A DNA stretch of 57,892 bases from Streptococcus infantis ATCC 700779. GTDB lineage: Bacteria; Bacillota; Bacilli; Lactobacillales; Streptococcaceae. Positions 46,159 to 57,009 of this stretch are shown piece after piece. Below the pieces are notes generated by a model that saw only the letters and a list, made by a program, of their open reading frames with translations, ran no database searches and was not told the origin of the DNA. The stretch's first letter is position 1. Every line of letters starts with the position of its first letter. The position numbers and the translations under genes were made by a program. The DNA is taken from positions 1,825,797 through 1,883,688 of the forward strand of contig NZ_GL732439.1 of the NCBI RefSeq assembly GCF_000187465.1. Reading direction: 5' to 3'.

Positions 46159-47526
46159 ATGACTAGAAATGGTTTCTTTACAGGCTTAGATATTGGAACA
46201 AGCTCAATTAAAGTGTTAGTTGCTGAGCTTGTAGATGGTGAAGTAAATGTAATCGGTGTTAGTAACGCCAAAAGTAAAGGTGTCAAGGATGGGATTATCG
46301 TTGACATCGAAGCCGCAGCAACGGCTATCAAATCTGCTATTTCTCAAGCAGAAGAAAAAGCAGGGATTTCAATCAAATCAGTAAATGTTGGACTTCCAGC
46401 AAACTTGTTGCAAGTGGAACCAACTCAGGGAATGATTCCTGTAACATCAGATACAAAAGAAATTACAGATCAAGATGTTGAGAATGTTGTCAAATCAGCT
46501 TTGACTAAGAGTATGACACCTGATCGTGAAGTGATTACGTTTGTGCCAGAAGAATTTGTAGTAGACGGTTTCCAAGGCATTCGCGACCCTCGTGGTATGA
46601 TGGGTGTTCGTTTGGAAATGCGTGGACTTCTCTATACAGGTCCAAGAACCATTCTTCACAACCTTCGTAAAACTGTAGAACGTGTTGGAGTTCAAGTCGA
46701 TAACGTGATTATTTCACCACTTGCAATTGTAAACTCTGTTCTTAACGAAGGCGAACGTGAGTTTGGAGCGACTGTTATCGATATGGGTGGTGGTCAAACA
46801 AGTGTTGCTACTATCCGTAACCAAGAGCTACAATACACAAATGTTTATCAAGAAGGTGGCGATTACGTCACTAAAGACATTTCAAAAGTTCTTAAAACTT
46901 CTAAGAAGATTGCAGAAGGTTTGAAGCTTAACTACGGTGAAGCTTATCCACAACTTGCAAGCAAAGAAACTTTCCAAGTTGAAGTTATCGGTGAAGTAGA
47001 ACCTGTAGAAGTTACAGAAGAATACTTGGCTCAAATTATTTCAGCTCGATTGAAACACATCTTTGAACAAATCAAACAAGATTTGGAAAGAAGACATTTG
47101 TTGGACTTGCCAGGTGGTATTGCTCTGATTGGTGGAAATGCTATTCTACCAGGTATCGTTGAGCTTGCCCAAGAAGTACTTGGAGTTCGTGTGAAACTTT
47201 ACGTTCCAAACCAAGTAGGTATCCGCAATCCTGCATTTGCTCATGTGATTAGTTTGTCAGAATTTGCTGGAAGTCTTACAGAAGTGAATGTTTTAGCTCA
47301 AAGAGCTATCAGAGGAGATCAAGTTCTACGTCAACAACCAATTGACTTCAGAACTTCAAGTCAGGAAAAACCTGCAACTTCTCAACGTCCAGTGTTTGGT
47401 ACAACTTCAACTGAATCAGCAGAACCAACTTATACAGTTGAATCAGCAACTCCAAATCAATCAGAAGAAAAACCAAAATTGACTGACCGATTCCGTAGCT
47501 TAATCGGAAGCATGTTTGATGAATAG
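46159..47526 (+). CDS. ftsA: Cell division protein FtsA
   Basis: A 455-residue actin-like protein that tethers FtsZ to the membrane. GLDIGTSSIKVLVAELVDG is the phosphate-1 motif. The 1C domain region includes SVNVGLPANLLQVEPTQGM. VIDMGGGQTSVATIRN is the phosphate-2 motif and ALIGGNAILPG the adenosine motif. The C-terminus DRFRSLIGSMFDE is the amphipathic membrane-targeting helix. Start ATG 46159 follows GAGAGGA; the nearby ATG 46154 is followed at once by TAA. 16 bp before ftsZ. Confidence 0.96.
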   Translation: MTRNGFFTGLDIGTSSIKVLVAELVDGEVNVIGVSNAKSKGVKDGIIVDIEAAATAIKSAISQAEEKAGISIKSVNVGLPANLLQVEPTQGMIPVTSDTKEITDQDVENVVKSALTKSMTPDREVITFVPEEFVVDGFQGIRDPRGMMGVRLEMRGLLYTGPRTILHNLRKTVERVGVQVDNVIISPLAIVNSVLNEGEREFGATVIDMGGGQTSVATIRNQELQYTNVYQEGGDYVTKDISKVLKTSKKIAEGLKLNYGEAYPQLASKETFQVEVIGEVEPVEVTEEYLAQIISARLKHIFEQIKQDLERRHLLDLPGGIALIGGNAILPGIVELAQEVLGVRVKLYVPNQVGIRNPAFAHVISLSEFAGSLTEVNVLAQRAIRGDQVLRQQPIDFRTSSQEKPATSQRPVFGTTSTESAEPTYTVESATPNQSEEKPKLTDRFRSLIGSMFDE

Positions 47527-47539
47527 GATAGAGGAATAA

Positions 47540-48796
<1,257 letters not shown>

Positions 48797-48801
48797 TAGA
48801 G

Positions 48802-49473
48802 ATGGATTTAAAAGAAAATACAAATCAGGTATTTCAACAGGTTACAAAAGCAATTCAAGAAACCGGCCGTGAAGACGGTTCGGTTTCTGTAATTGCCGTA
48901 ACAAAATATGTTGATATTGTAACTGCAGCAAATTTGATTGATCAAGGAGTCAAACACATCGGTGAAAATCGTGTTGATAAATTTCTTGAAAAGTATCATG
49001 CCTTAAGTGATAAAGGTGTTACTTGGCACTTGATTGGTAGCTTACAAAGAAGAAAAGTCAAGGATGTTATTCCTTTTGTTGATTATTTTCACGCTTTAGA
49101 TTCTTTGAAATTAGCCCAAGAGATTCAAAAACGTGCCGATCGAACCGTTAAATGTTTTTTGCAGGTCAATATTTCTGGAGAGGAAAGCAAGCATGGTTTT
49201 TCAAAAGAAGAACTATTGACAGTCTTGCCAGACTTGTCTAGCTTGGATCAAATCGAGTATGTTGGTCTCATGACCATGGCTCCCTTTGAGGCCCAAACAG
49301 AAGAGTTGCAAAAAATCTTTAAAGAAACGCAAGAGTTGCAACAATACATTCGTGAACAACAATTCCCCAATATGCCAATGACAGAACTAAGTATGGGAAT
49401 GAGTCGTGACTACAAAGAAGCGATTCAGTGTGGCTCAACTTTTGTTCGAATTGGTACAGCATTTTTTAAATAG
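48802..49473 (+). CDS. ylmE: PLP homeostasis protein YlmE (YggS family)
   Basis: A 223-residue fold-type III PLP-binding protein; Lys35 in VIAVTKYVD is the PLP lysine. HIGENRVDKFLEKY, WHLIGSLQRRKVK and ELSMGMSRDYKEAI are family motifs. YggS/YlmE proteins bind PLP and influence amino-acid metabolism. In the division cluster of Gram-positives its co-localisation with ftsZ and sepF is conserved. Starts 5 bp after the ftsZ stop. Confidence 0.93.
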   Translation: MDLKENTNQVFQQVTKAIQETGREDGSVSVIAVTKYVDIVTAANLIDQGVKHIGENRVDKFLEKYHALSDKGVTWHLIGSLQRRKVKDVIPFVDYFHALDSLKLAQEIQKRADRTVKCFLQVNISGEESKHGFSKEELLTVLPDLSSLDQIEYVGLMTMAPFEAQTEELQKIFKETQELQQYIREQQFPNMPMTELSMGMSRDYKEAIQCGSTFVRIGTAFFK

Positions 49474-49482
49474 GAAATAATC

Positions 49483-50031
49483 ATGTCATTAAAAGATAAA
49501 TTTGATAAATTTATAGATTACTTTACAGAAGATGGAGATGAAGTTGCTTCAGAAGTTGTAGCTGCACAACCTGAACGTTCACTAGCTTCGGTTCCTCAAA
49601 AAAGAGAATTGCCACAGCAAGCTGCTGCTCAAGATTCTTCTTCAGTCGGAGCAAAAGAGAAAAATATTACAAAACTTCATGCCCGTCAGCAACAACTAGC
49701 AATTGAAAGTCATCACTCTACTGAAAAAGTAACCATCGATGTTCGTTACCCACGCCGTTACGAAGATGCAACAGATATTGTTGATTTGTTGGCTGGAAAT
49801 GAAAGTATCTTGATTGACTTCCAATATATGACAGAAGTTCAAGCTCGTCGTTGTTTGGATTACTTGGATGGAGCACGTCATGTCCTTGCTGGTGAGTTAA
49901 GAAAAGTAGCGAACACAATGTATCTTTTGACACCTGTTGGTGTTGTGGTAAACATTGAAGATATTCGTTTACCTGAAGAAGCTCAAAGCGAAGAATACGA
50001 CTTTGACATGAAGAGAAATAGAGTACGTTAA
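49483..50031 (+). CDS. sepF: Cell division protein SepF
   Basis: A 182-residue protein. The N-terminus [14 protein letters not shown] is an amphipathic membrane-binding helix, then a disordered linker (about 20-85), then the ring-forming SepF domain ([32 protein letters not shown]). It anchors and bundles FtsZ filaments. Its stop shares one base with the ylmG start (TAATG). Confidence 0.94.
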   Translation: MSLKDKFDKFIDYFTEDGDEVASEVVAAQPERSLASVPQKRELPQQAAAQDSSSVGAKEKNITKLHARQQQLAIESHHSTEKVTIDVRYPRRYEDATDIVDLLAGNESILIDFQYMTEVQARRCLDYLDGARHVLAGELRKVANTMYLLTPVGVVVNIEDIRLPEEAQSEEYDFDMKRNRVR

Positions 50032-50291
50032 TGTTTCTAATAATTCGTTTTATCCAAAATGCTACAGATATCTATTCACTGATACTTGTAGCTTTTGCTC
50101 TATTATCATGGTTTCCAAATGCCTATAACACACAGTTGGGGAAATTTTTAGAGACTTTGTGTAAACCAATTCTTGAACCTCTAAAACGTCTACCTCTTCA
50201 AATTGCAGGTTTGGATTTCTCTGTTTGGATAGCTCTAATTCTCTTGCGCATGATTAGTCGCTATCTTATCAATTTGCTAGTCATATTATGA
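50031..50291 (+). CDS. ylmG: YggT-family membrane protein YlmG
   Basis: An 86-residue protein with two membrane segments. FALLSWFPNAYNT and LCKPILEPLKRLPLQIAGLD are the family signature (SWxP and P-L-P-R-P type). The role in division-site organisation or membrane-protein assembly is poorly defined. It overlaps ylmH by 4 bp. Confidence 0.92.
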   Translation: MFLIIRFIQNATDIYSLILVAFALLSWFPNAYNTQLGKFLETLCKPILEPLKRLPLQIAGLDFSVWIALILLRMISRYLINLLVIL

Positions 50292-51073
50292 GCAAGGAAC
50301 TTTACCAACATTTCGCAACGGAGGATATTCCATTCATCGATAAGGGCTTGGAATGGTTGAATCAAGTCGAGGAGCACTATGCACCGATTTTATCTCCTTT
50401 TATAAATCCTCACCAAGTATTTATCTTGGAAACTTTAGGAAATAATAGAGGGATAAAAGTCTTCTCTAGTACGAGTTATATCTCTTCGGAATACGCTAGG
50501 GTTATTTTAGCGCCCGATTACTTCACGCCAAGTTTGGAAGATTTTGAAATGACCTTGCTTGAGATTGTTTATCCCAGCAAGTTTCAGCAACTGACCCATT
50601 CAAAGATATTGGGTACAGTTCTCAATCGACTAGGGATTGACCGTAAGTTATTCGGAGACATTCTGGTGACAGAAGATAAAGCCCAAATTATTGTCGATCG
50701 AAGATTTACCACTCTTTTCCAAGATGGAATTCAAAAGATTTCCAAGTTGCCTGTAAGTTTAGTAGAACGCCCTTTTTCAGATATGATAGAATCTAAAGAC
50801 GAGTATCAAGAAAAAGAAGTCTTGGTTTCAAGTCTTCGTCTGGATACCTTCTTATCTAGCATATTGAAATTATCTCGTTCCCAAACTTCGGCTCTGGTTG
50901 AAAAAAAGTTGGTTCAAGTCAACTATCATATAGTTGAAAAATCGGACTATCCGGTAAAAATTGGTGATTTAATCAGTGTCAGACGCTTTGGTCGAATTAT
51001 CTTACTTAAAGAAAACGGTCAAACCAAAAAGGATAAGAAAAAATTAACAGTCCAGCTACTATTAAGCAAGTGA
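50288..51073 (+). CDS. ylmH: S4-domain RNA-binding protein YlmH
   Basis: A 261-residue protein. The N-terminal two-thirds are a YlmH-specific domain (LAPDYFTPSLEDFEMTLLEI). The C-terminal S4 domain begins about residue 185 (LRLDTFLSSILKLSRSQTSA) and ends with VNYHIVEKSDYPVKIGDLIS. YlmH has been linked to rescue of stalled large ribosomal subunits. In the division operon; its stop overlaps the GTG frame of the mini-DivIVA gene but not the chosen ATG. Confidence 0.9.
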   Translation: MSKELYQHFATEDIPFIDKGLEWLNQVEEHYAPILSPFINPHQVFILETLGNNRGIKVFSSTSYISSEYARVILAPDYFTPSLEDFEMTLLEIVYPSKFQQLTHSKILGTVLNRLGIDRKLFGDILVTEDKAQIIVDRRFTTLFQDGIQKISKLPVSLVERPFSDMIESKDEYQEKEVLVSSLRLDTFLSSILKLSRSQTSALVEKKLVQVNYHIVEKSDYPVKIGDLISVRRFGRIILLKENGQTKKDKKKLTVQLLLSK

Positions 51074-51081
51074 GAATAAAC

Positions 51082-51336
51082 ATGTCAATTACACCACAAG
51101 AAATTAGTGATAAAGCTTTCTCAAGATCATTCAGAGGCTACAATCAGGAAGAAGTTGACCTATTTCTAGATAAGATTTATTTTGAATTAGAGGAATTAAT
51201 CCGAAACAAAGAGGAAACTGAACTCTACATCAAAAAACTAGAAGAACGTCTTTCCGACTATACGACTGATATTCCTAAAAGAACAGTAACAAACGAGCAA
51301 GAACCAGAAGCAATTCATGATTCTATTTTTTATTAA
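51082..51336 (+). CDS. Truncated DivIVA paralog (N-terminal domain only)
   Basis: An 84-residue protein whose first 55 residues match the N-terminal membrane-binding domain of the downstream DivIVA (SITPQEISDKAFSRSFRGYN; EEVDLFLDKIYFELEELIR). It then ends in a short unrelated tail (NEQEPEAIHDSIFY). The long coiled coil is missing. The leader and start region (AAGTGAGAATAAACATG) also resemble those of divIVA (AAGTGAGGAAAAATATG), so a tandem duplication of the divIVA 5' part is likely. It may bind curved membrane or form hetero-oligomers with DivIVA. ATG 51082 is chosen over GTG 51070. Confidence 0.75.
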   Translation: MSITPQEISDKAFSRSFRGYNQEEVDLFLDKIYFELEELIRNKEETELYIKKLEERLSDYTTDIPKRTVTNEQEPEAIHDSIFY

Positions 51337-51352
51337 ATAAGTGAGGAAAAAT

Positions 51353-52159
51353 ATGCCAATTACATCGTTAGAAATTAAGGATAAAACCTTTGGTGTTCAG
51401 TTTAGAGGTTTTAACCGTGAAGAAGTTGATGAATTTTTAGATATTGTTGTTCGTGACTATGAAGGTTTGGTTCGTAGTAATCATGAAAAAGAACAGCACA
51501 TTAAAAATTTAGAAGAGCGTCTATCTTATTTTGATGAAATCAAAGATTCATTGAGTCAGTCAGTATTGATTGCTCAAGACACAGCTGAACGTGTGAAACA
51601 AGCTGCGAACGACCGTTCTAATAACATCATTAAGCAGGCTGAGCAAGATGCCCAACGCTTGCTTGATGAAGCAAAATACAAAGCCAATGAAATTTTGCGA
51701 CAAGCAACAGATAATGCTAAAAAAGTTGCTGTAGAAACTGAAGAGTTGAAGAACAAGAGTCGCGTCTTCCACCAACGTTTGAAATCAACAATCGAAAGTC
51801 AGTTGGCTATTGTTGATTCATCAGATTGGGAAGAAATTTTGCGTCCGACTGCAACTTATCTTCAAACGAGCGACGAAGCATTCAAGGAAGTCGTCCAAGA
51901 GGTTCTAGGTGAAGATGTATCTTCATATCATGATGAAGAACCAATTGACATGACTCGTCAATTTTCTCCAGAAGAAGTTGCAGAACTTCAAGCGCGTATT
52001 GAAGCAGCTAACAAAGAATTGTTAGAGGCTGAACAAGCTGCTGAAGAGTCAACTGAAGTTGAAGTTCAGCCAGTTGCTGAAACTCCTGTTGAACCAGCAC
52101 ATGAGGAAGGACCTCAAGATGATGCTGACACTCAACAAGAATCAGTTCTAATTTTATAA
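51353..52159 (+). CDS. divIVA: Cell division/polarity protein DivIVA
   Basis: A 268-residue coiled-coil protein that marks septa and poles by binding negatively curved membrane. The N-terminal domain contains RGFNREEVDEFLDIVVRDYE, followed by a coiled coil (about 55-160) with many Ala, Gln and Lys residues and an acidic Glu/Ala-rich tail ending in ESVLIL. ATG 51353 is used because GAGG lies 6 nt upstream; the GTG at 51341 lacks a site. Phosphorylation by StkP is known for pneumococcal DivIVA. Last gene of the ftsA cluster before the ileS T-box. Confidence 0.94.
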   Translation: MPITSLEIKDKTFGVQFRGFNREEVDEFLDIVVRDYEGLVRSNHEKEQHIKNLEERLSYFDEIKDSLSQSVLIAQDTAERVKQAANDRSNNIIKQAEQDAQRLLDEAKYKANEILRQATDNAKKVAVETEELKNKSRVFHQRLKSTIESQLAIVDSSDWEEILRPTATYLQTSDEAFKEVVQEVLGEDVSSYHDEEPIDMTRQFSPEEVAELQARIEAANKELLEAEQAAEESTEVEVQPVAETPVEPAHEEGPQDDADTQQESVLIL

Positions 52160-52164
52160 GAATC

Positions 52165-52385
52165 TCATTAGAGAACAAGAATTTATCAATCAAATTTCTA
52201 GCGAGTAGGAGATGGTGGAAGTCCTACAATCCCTGTTGGTAAATTTATCCTCTCTTAGTATCAAATCTGAAAATAGTAAGATTTGACGTTGCCCACGTTA
52301 CGGGAAAAGAGGGAAAGAGACTAGGTCTTTTTCCGAACAAAGGTGGTACCACGATTTTCGTCCTTTTTGCGAGTCGTGGTTTTTA
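52165..52385 (+). promoter_or_regulatory. T-box riboswitch of ileS
   Basis: Stem I elements start around 52200 (GCGAGTAGGAGATGGTGGAAG). The specifier region shows AGTATCAAATCTG with codon ATC (Ile). The T-box core AAAGGTGGTACCACG lies at 52340-52354. The terminator stem CCACGA / TCGTGG with following T's is at 52349-52384 and competes with the antiterminator. Uncharged tRNA-Ile would allow ileS read-through. Confidence 0.9.
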
Positions 52386-52414
52386 TATTGTCAATTTACA
52401 TTAAAGGAGTACTA

Positions 52415-55207
52415 ATGAAACTTAAAGAAACCCTCAATCTTGGGAAAACAGAATTTCCAATGCGTGCCGGCCTTCCGAGCAAAGAGCCAGTTTGGCAAAA
52501 GGAATGGGAGGAAGCAAAACTCTATCAACGTCGTCAAGAATTAAATGAAGGAAAACCGCATTTCACGCTTCATGATGGCCCTCCGTATGCCAACGGGAAC
52601 ATCCACGTAGGACATGCCATGAACAAGATTTCTAAAGATATCATTGTTCGTTCTAAGTCTATGTCAGGCTTTTATGCACCTTACATCCCAGGTTGGGATA
52701 CTCATGGTTTGCCAATCGAGCAAGTTTTAGCAAAACAAGGTGTTAAACGCAAAGAGATGGACTTGGTTGAGTACTTGAAACTCTGCCGTGAATACGCTCT
52801 GTCTCAAGTAGATAAACAACGCGAAGACTTTAAACGTTTGGGTGTTTCTGGTGACTGGGAAAATCCATATGTAACACTAACTCCTGACTATGAAGCAGCG
52901 CAAATCCGTGTCTTCGGTGAAATGGCTAATAAATGCTACATCTACCGTGGAGCGAAGCCTGTTTATTGGTCTTGGTCATCTGAGTCTGCGCTTGCAGAAG
53001 CGGAAATTGAATACCATGACTTGGTTTCTACGTCCCTTTACTATGCCAATAAGGTAAAAGATGGTAAAGGTGTCCTTGATACAGATACTTACATCGTCGT
53101 TTGGACAACAACTCCATTCACCATCACGGCTTCTCGTGGTTTGACTGTTGGTGCGGATATTGATTACGTCTTGGTGCAACCAGCTGGTGAATCTCGTAAG
53201 TTTGTGGTTGCTTCAGAATTGTTGAATAGTTTGTCTGAGAAATTCGGTTGGTCTGACGTTCAAGTTTTAGCTACTTACCGTGGTTCAGAATTGAATCAAA
53301 TTGTGACAGAGCACCCATGGGATACAGCAGTAGATGAACTCGTTATCCTTGGTGACCACGTTACAACTGATTCTGGTACTGGTATCGTCCATACAGCTCC
53401 TGGTTTTGGTGAGGATGACTACAATGTCGGTGTTGCTAATGGGCTTGAAGTCGCAGTCACTGTTAACGAACGCGGGATCATGATGGCCAATGCAGGTGCA
53501 GAGTTCGAAGGCCAATTCTACGACAAGGTTGTGCCAACGGTTATTGAAAAACTTGGTGATTTACTCCTTGCTCAAGAAGAAATCTCTCACTCTTACCCAT
53601 TTGACTGGCGTACGAAAAAACCAATCATCTGGCGTGCAGTGCCTCAATGGTTTGCTTCTGTATCTAAATTCCGCCAAGAAATCTTGGACGAAATTGAAAA
53701 AGTGAAGTTCCACTCAGAATGGGGTAAAGTCCGTCTTTACAACATGATTCGTGACCGTGGTGACTGGGTTATCTCTCGTCAACGTGCTTGGGGAGTTCCT
53801 CTTCCAATCTTCTACGCAGAAGATGGCACACCAATCATGACAGCTGAAACCATCGAGCATGTTGCTCAACTCTTTGAAGAACATGGTTCCATCATCTGGT
53901 GGGAACGTGATGCCAAAGACCTTTTGCCAGAAGGATTTACCCATCCAGGTTCACCAAATGGTGAGTTCAAGAAAGAAACAGACATCATGGACGTTTGGTT
54001 TGACTCAGGTTCTTCATGGAACGGAGTTGTGGTTAACCGTCCAGAACTCAAATACCCAGCTGACCTCTACCTTGAAGGTTCTGACCAATACCGTGGTTGG
54101 TTCAACTCATCACTCATCACATCTGTTGCCAACCATGGTGTAGCACCATACAAACAAATCTTGTCACAAGGTTTTGCCCTTGACGGTAAAGGTGAGAAGA
54201 TGTCTAAATCTCTTGGGAATACCATTGCTCCAAGCGATGTTGAAAAACAATTTGGTGCAGAAATCTTGCGTCTCTGGGTAACCAGTGTAGATTCAAGTAA
54301 CGACGTCCGTATCTCTATGGATATCTTGAGTCAAGTCTCTGAAACATACCGTAAGATCCGTAACACCCTTCGTTTCTTGATTGCCAACACTTCTGACTTT
54401 AACCCAGCTGAGGATTCAGTCGCTTACGAAGAACTTCGTTCTGTTGATAAGTACATGACTATCCGCTTTAACCAGCTTGTTAAGACTATTCGTGACGCTT
54501 ATGCTGACTTTGAATTCTTGACAATCTATAAGGCGCTTGTTAACTTTATCAACGTTGATTTGTCTGCCTTTTACCTTGACTTTGCCAAAGATGTTGTCTA
54601 CATCGAAGGTGCAAAATCACTTGAACGTCGTCAAATGCAAACAGTCTTCTACGACATTCTGGTCAAAATCACCAAACTCTTGACACCAATTCTTCCTCAC
54701 ACTGCTGAAGAAATCTGGTCATATCTCGAGTTTGAAACAGAAGACTTTGTTCAATTATCAGAATTACCTGAAGCACAAACATTTGCCAACCAAGAGGAAA
54801 TCTTGGATACATGGGCAGCCTTTATGGACTTCCGTGGACAAGCTCAAAAAGCCTTGGAAGAAGCTCGTAATGCAAAAGTAATCGGAAAATCACTTGAAGC
54901 TCACTTGACAGTTTATCCAAATGAAGTGGTTAAAACTCTTCTTGGAGCTGTTGATAGCAATGTAGCCCAACTCTTGATCGTGTCAGACTTGACTATCGCA
55001 GAAGGACCAGCTCCAGAAGGTGCGGTTGCTTTCGAAGATGTAGCCTTCACGGTTGAGCGTGCGGCTGGTGAAGTTTGTGATCGTTGCCGTCGTATCGATC
55101 CAAGTACAGCAGAGCGTAGCTATAATGCAACCATCTGTGATCACTGTGCAAGCATCGTTGAAGAAAACTTTGCAGACATAGTAGCAGAAGGATTTGAAGC
55201 TAAATAA
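52415..55207 (+). CDS. ileS: Isoleucyl-tRNA synthetase
   Basis: A 930-residue class I synthetase. HIGH motif is [11 protein letters not shown] (near residue 58); KMSKS motif is [13 protein letters not shown] (near residue 594). The editing domain (CP1) includes [17 protein letters not shown] and [16 protein letters not shown]. The C-terminal zinc site is CDRCRR with CDHC. Start ATG 52415 is behind AAAGGAG; the frame upstream lies inside the T-box terminator. Full length. Confidence 0.97.
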   Translation: MKLKETLNLGKTEFPMRAGLPSKEPVWQKEWEEAKLYQRRQELNEGKPHFTLHDGPPYANGNIHVGHAMNKISKDIIVRSKSMSGFYAPYIPGWDTHGLPIEQVLAKQGVKRKEMDLVEYLKLCREYALSQVDKQREDFKRLGVSGDWENPYVTLTPDYEAAQIRVFGEMANKCYIYRGAKPVYWSWSSESALAEAEIEYHDLVSTSLYYANKVKDGKGVLDTDTYIVVWTTTPFTITASRGLTVGADIDYVLVQPAGESRKFVVASELLNSLSEKFGWSDVQVLATYRGSELNQIVTEHPWDTAVDELVILGDHVTTDSGTGIVHTAPGFGEDDYNVGVANGLEVAVTVNERGIMMANAGAEFEGQFYDKVVPTVIEKLGDLLLAQEEISHSYPFDWRTKKPIIWRAVPQWFASVSKFRQEILDEIEKVKFHSEWGKVRLYNMIRDRGDWVISRQRAWGVPLPIFYAEDGTPIMTAETIEHVAQLFEEHGSIIWWERDAKDLLPEGFTHPGSPNGEFKKETDIMDVWFDSGSSWNGVVVNRPELKYPADLYLEGSDQYRGWFNSSLITSVANHGVAPYKQILSQGFALDGKGEKMSKSLGNTIAPSDVEKQFGAEILRLWVTSVDSSNDVRISMDILSQVSETYRKIRNTLRFLIANTSDFNPAEDSVAYEELRSVDKYMTIRFNQLVKTIRDAYADFEFLTIYKALVNFINVDLSAFYLDFAKDVVYIEGAKSLERRQMQTVFYDILVKITKLLTPILPHTAEEIWSYLEFETEDFVQLSELPEAQTFANQEEILDTWAAFMDFRGQAQKALEEARNAKVIGKSLEAHLTVYPNEVVKTLLGAVDSNVAQLLIVSDLTIAEGPAPEGAVAFEDVAFTVERAAGEVCDRCRRIDPSTAERSYNATICDHCASIVEENFADIVAEGFEAK

Positions 55208-55213
55208 TCTAAC

Positions 55214-55246
55214 AAAAATACAGGAGAAATTCCTGTATTTTTTTAA
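55214..55246 (+). terminator. Rho-independent terminator after ileS
   Basis: Stem AAAATACAGGA / TCCTGTATTTT with loop GAAAT, followed by T's. Confidence 0.85.
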
Positions 55247-55270
55247 AAAATAAAAACTTTAATAAAAATA

Positions 55271-55279
55271 TGGTATAAT
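55271..55279 (+). promoter_or_regulatory. Extended -10 promoter of the 55309 gene
   Basis: TGGTATAAT at 55271-55279, 30 bp before the ATG; AAAGGAG at 55297-55303. Confidence 0.7.
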
Positions 55280-55308
55280 ATACCTTATTAAAATAAAAGG
55301 AGATATTT

Positions 55309-55677
55309 ATGAAGACAAAAACACTAGCACAAGTAGATGGCTTTATTGGTATTATTGCAGGAGCTATTTTAGCTTTCTTACCAGTTTTTATTATTTTTCT
55401 TGCAGCCATTTCTGAAGATGAAGATTTTGCAGGAGTAGTATTGGGAATTATTTTCATTGTGTTCTCTTTAGTGAAAATTGCAACTCTCATTCTTGGAATC
55501 CTCTCACTTGTCTACTATAAGGATGATAATCGTATTTCACTAGCACCATCGATTCTATTTATCGTTGGATCTGTAGTTGCCTTGATTCCTTTCCTTGGGT
55601 GGATTGGCGGAATCGTCCTTGTCATTGGTGGAGCTTTGTACCTAGCAAGCTTGAAACAATTCAAAATTGAAGGATAA
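55309..55677 (+). CDS. Small polytopic membrane protein (DUF4064-like)
   Basis: A 122-residue protein with about three to four membrane segments (about residues 10-32, 43-68, 79-100 and a Gly-rich one to 112) and a cytoplasmic acidic loop SEDEDFAG. The GWIGGIVLVIGGALYLA ending resembles DUF4064-type proteins. Function unknown. Single gene with its own promoter and terminator between ileS and gpmA. Confidence 0.65.
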   Translation: MKTKTLAQVDGFIGIIAGAILAFLPVFIIFLAAISEDEDFAGVVLGIIFIVFSLVKIATLILGILSLVYYKDDNRISLAPSILFIVGSVVALIPFLGWIGGIVLVIGGALYLASLKQFKIEG

Positions 55678-55685
55678 GTTATTCT

Positions 55686-55716
55686 AGGAGAAGAGTCGAA
55701 GAGCTCTTCTCTTTTT
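55686..55716 (+). terminator. Rho-independent terminator
   Basis: Stem GAGAAGAG / CTCTTCTC (core) around TCGAAGAG-type loop, followed by TTTTT. Confidence 0.75.
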
Positions 55717-55808
55717 CGTTGATTTTAACTAGCTTTTTTGTGAAAAATTGTGTAAAATAGAATAGATAAACGAGGGTAACCTCGAAAAATAAAAGGAGAA
55801 TCCAACTA

Positions 55809-56501
55809 ATGGTAAAATTGGTTTTCGCTCGCCACGGTGAGTCTGAATGGAACAAAGCTAACCTTTTCACAGGATGGGCTGACGTAGATCTTTCTGAAAA
55901 AGGAACTCAACAAGCTATCGATGCTGGTAAATTGATCAAAGAAGCTGGTATTGAATTTGACCAAGCTTACACTTCAGTATTGAAACGTGCAATCAAAACA
56001 ACTAACCTTGCACTTGAAGCATCTGACCAACTTTGGGTTCCAGTTGAAAAATCATGGCGCTTGAACGAACGTCACTACGGTGGTTTGACTGGTAAAAACA
56101 AAGCTGAAGCTGCTGAACAATTTGGTGATGAGCAAGTTCACATCTGGCGTCGTTCATACGATGTATTGCCTCCAGCAATGCCTCGTGATGATGAGCACTC
56201 AGCTCACACAGACCGTCGTTACGCTTCACTTGATGACTCAGTAATTCCAGATGCTGAAAACTTGAAAGTGACTTTGGAACGCGCTCTTCCATTCTGGGAA
56301 GATAAAATCGCTCCAGCACTTAAAGATGGTAAAAACGTATTCGTAGGTGCACACGGTAACTCAATCCGCGCCCTTGTAAAACACATCAAACAATTATCAG
56401 ACGACGAAATCATGGATGTGGAAATCCCTAACTTCCCACCATTGGTATTCGAATTTGACGAAAAATTGAACGTAGTTTCTGAATACTATCTTGGTAAATA
56501 A
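55809..56501 (+). CDS. gpmA: 2,3-bisphosphoglycerate-dependent phosphoglycerate mutase
   Basis: A 230-residue histidine phosphatase-fold enzyme interconverting 3- and 2-phosphoglycerate in glycolysis. [12 protein letters not shown] carries the phospho-accepting His9. [26 protein letters not shown] and [14 protein letters not shown] are family motifs. Strong codon bias toward preferred codons, as expected for a glycolytic gene. Shine-Dalgarno AAAGGAG at 55792-55798. Confidence 0.96.
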   Translation: MVKLVFARHGESEWNKANLFTGWADVDLSEKGTQQAIDAGKLIKEAGIEFDQAYTSVLKRAIKTTNLALEASDQLWVPVEKSWRLNERHYGGLTGKNKAEAAEQFGDEQVHIWRRSYDVLPPAMPRDDEHSAHTDRRYASLDDSVIPDAENLKVTLERALPFWEDKIAPALKDGKNVFVGAHGNSIRALVKHIKQLSDDEIMDVEIPNFPPLVFEFDEKLNVVSEYYLGK

Positions 56502-56507
56502 TGTAAA

Positions 56508-56540
56508 ATAGAGTCTAGGATTATTCCTGGGCTTTTTTAT
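56508..56540 (+). terminator. Rho-independent terminator after gpmA
   Basis: Stem AGTCTAGG / CCTGGGCT with loop ATTATT and G-T pairs, followed by TTTTT. Confidence 0.75.
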
Positions 56541-56573
56541 TTTAAAAATAGGAAAATGCAGAGTGCAATTTAA

Positions 56574-56603
56574 CTTGTCAAAGACAAGGATTCTTGTTAT
56601 AAT
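56574..56603 (+). promoter_or_regulatory. rpmG-secE-nusG promoter with a palindrome over the -35 box
   Basis: TTGTCA (56575-56580), 17-bp spacer, TATAAT (56598-56603). CTTGTC-AAA-GACAAG (56574-56588) is a perfect inverted repeat covering the -35 hexamer. Confidence 0.75.
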
Positions 56604-56621
56604 AGATAAGATGGAGGCGCT

Positions 56622-56774
56622 ATGGCACTTAAAAAAGCAAGTTTAGCCTGTGCGGTTTGTGGTTCAAGAAACTACTCAATTAAAATTAGTGGGAATCCAA
56701 AACCGACTCGCTTAGAAGTAAATAAATTTTGTAAACATTGTGGTAAATACACAACACATCGAGAAACGAGATAG
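56622..56774 (+). CDS. rpmG: 50S ribosomal protein L33
   Basis: A 50-residue protein, [20 protein letters not shown] at the start and [16 protein letters not shown] at the end. Two CxxC pairs show the zinc-binding (C+) form. Shine-Dalgarno GGAGG lies at 56613-56617. First gene of the rpmG-secE-nusG operon, 9 bp before secE. Genomes of this group often have a second, zinc-free L33 copy elsewhere. Confidence 0.95.
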   Translation: MALKKASLACAVCGSRNYSIKISGNPKPTRLEVNKFCKHCGKYTTHRETR

Positions 56775-56783
56775 GAGATAAGA

Positions 56784-56960
56784 ATGGGTTTTATTAAGGA
56801 TATCTTTACACTTCTTAAAGATACAACTTGGCCAACTCGAAAACAAAGTTGGGTAGATTTCAAATCTATCATGGAATACACTGCCTTCTTTGTTGTCATC
56901 ATTTATATTTTTGACCAGTTAATCGTTAGCGGATTAATCCGATTCATTAACATTTTTTAA
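56784..56960 (+). CDS. secE: Preprotein translocase subunit SecE
   Basis: A 58-residue single-span membrane protein: the amphipathic N-terminus MGFIKDIFTLLKDTTWPTRK with conserved W-P, then one membrane helix (about 30-52, AFFVVIIYIFDQLIVSGLI). It stabilises SecY in the translocon. Shine-Dalgarno AGGAGAT lies at 56773-56779 and overlaps the rpmG stop. The usual secE-nusG order follows. Confidence 0.95.
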   Translation: MGFIKDIFTLLKDTTWPTRKQSWVDFKSIMEYTAFFVVIIYIFDQLIVSGLIRFINIF

Positions 56961-57009
56961 GATAGTATAAATAGGCTGAAAGAAGTTTACCATTAAGAAA
57001 GGAAAAAAG

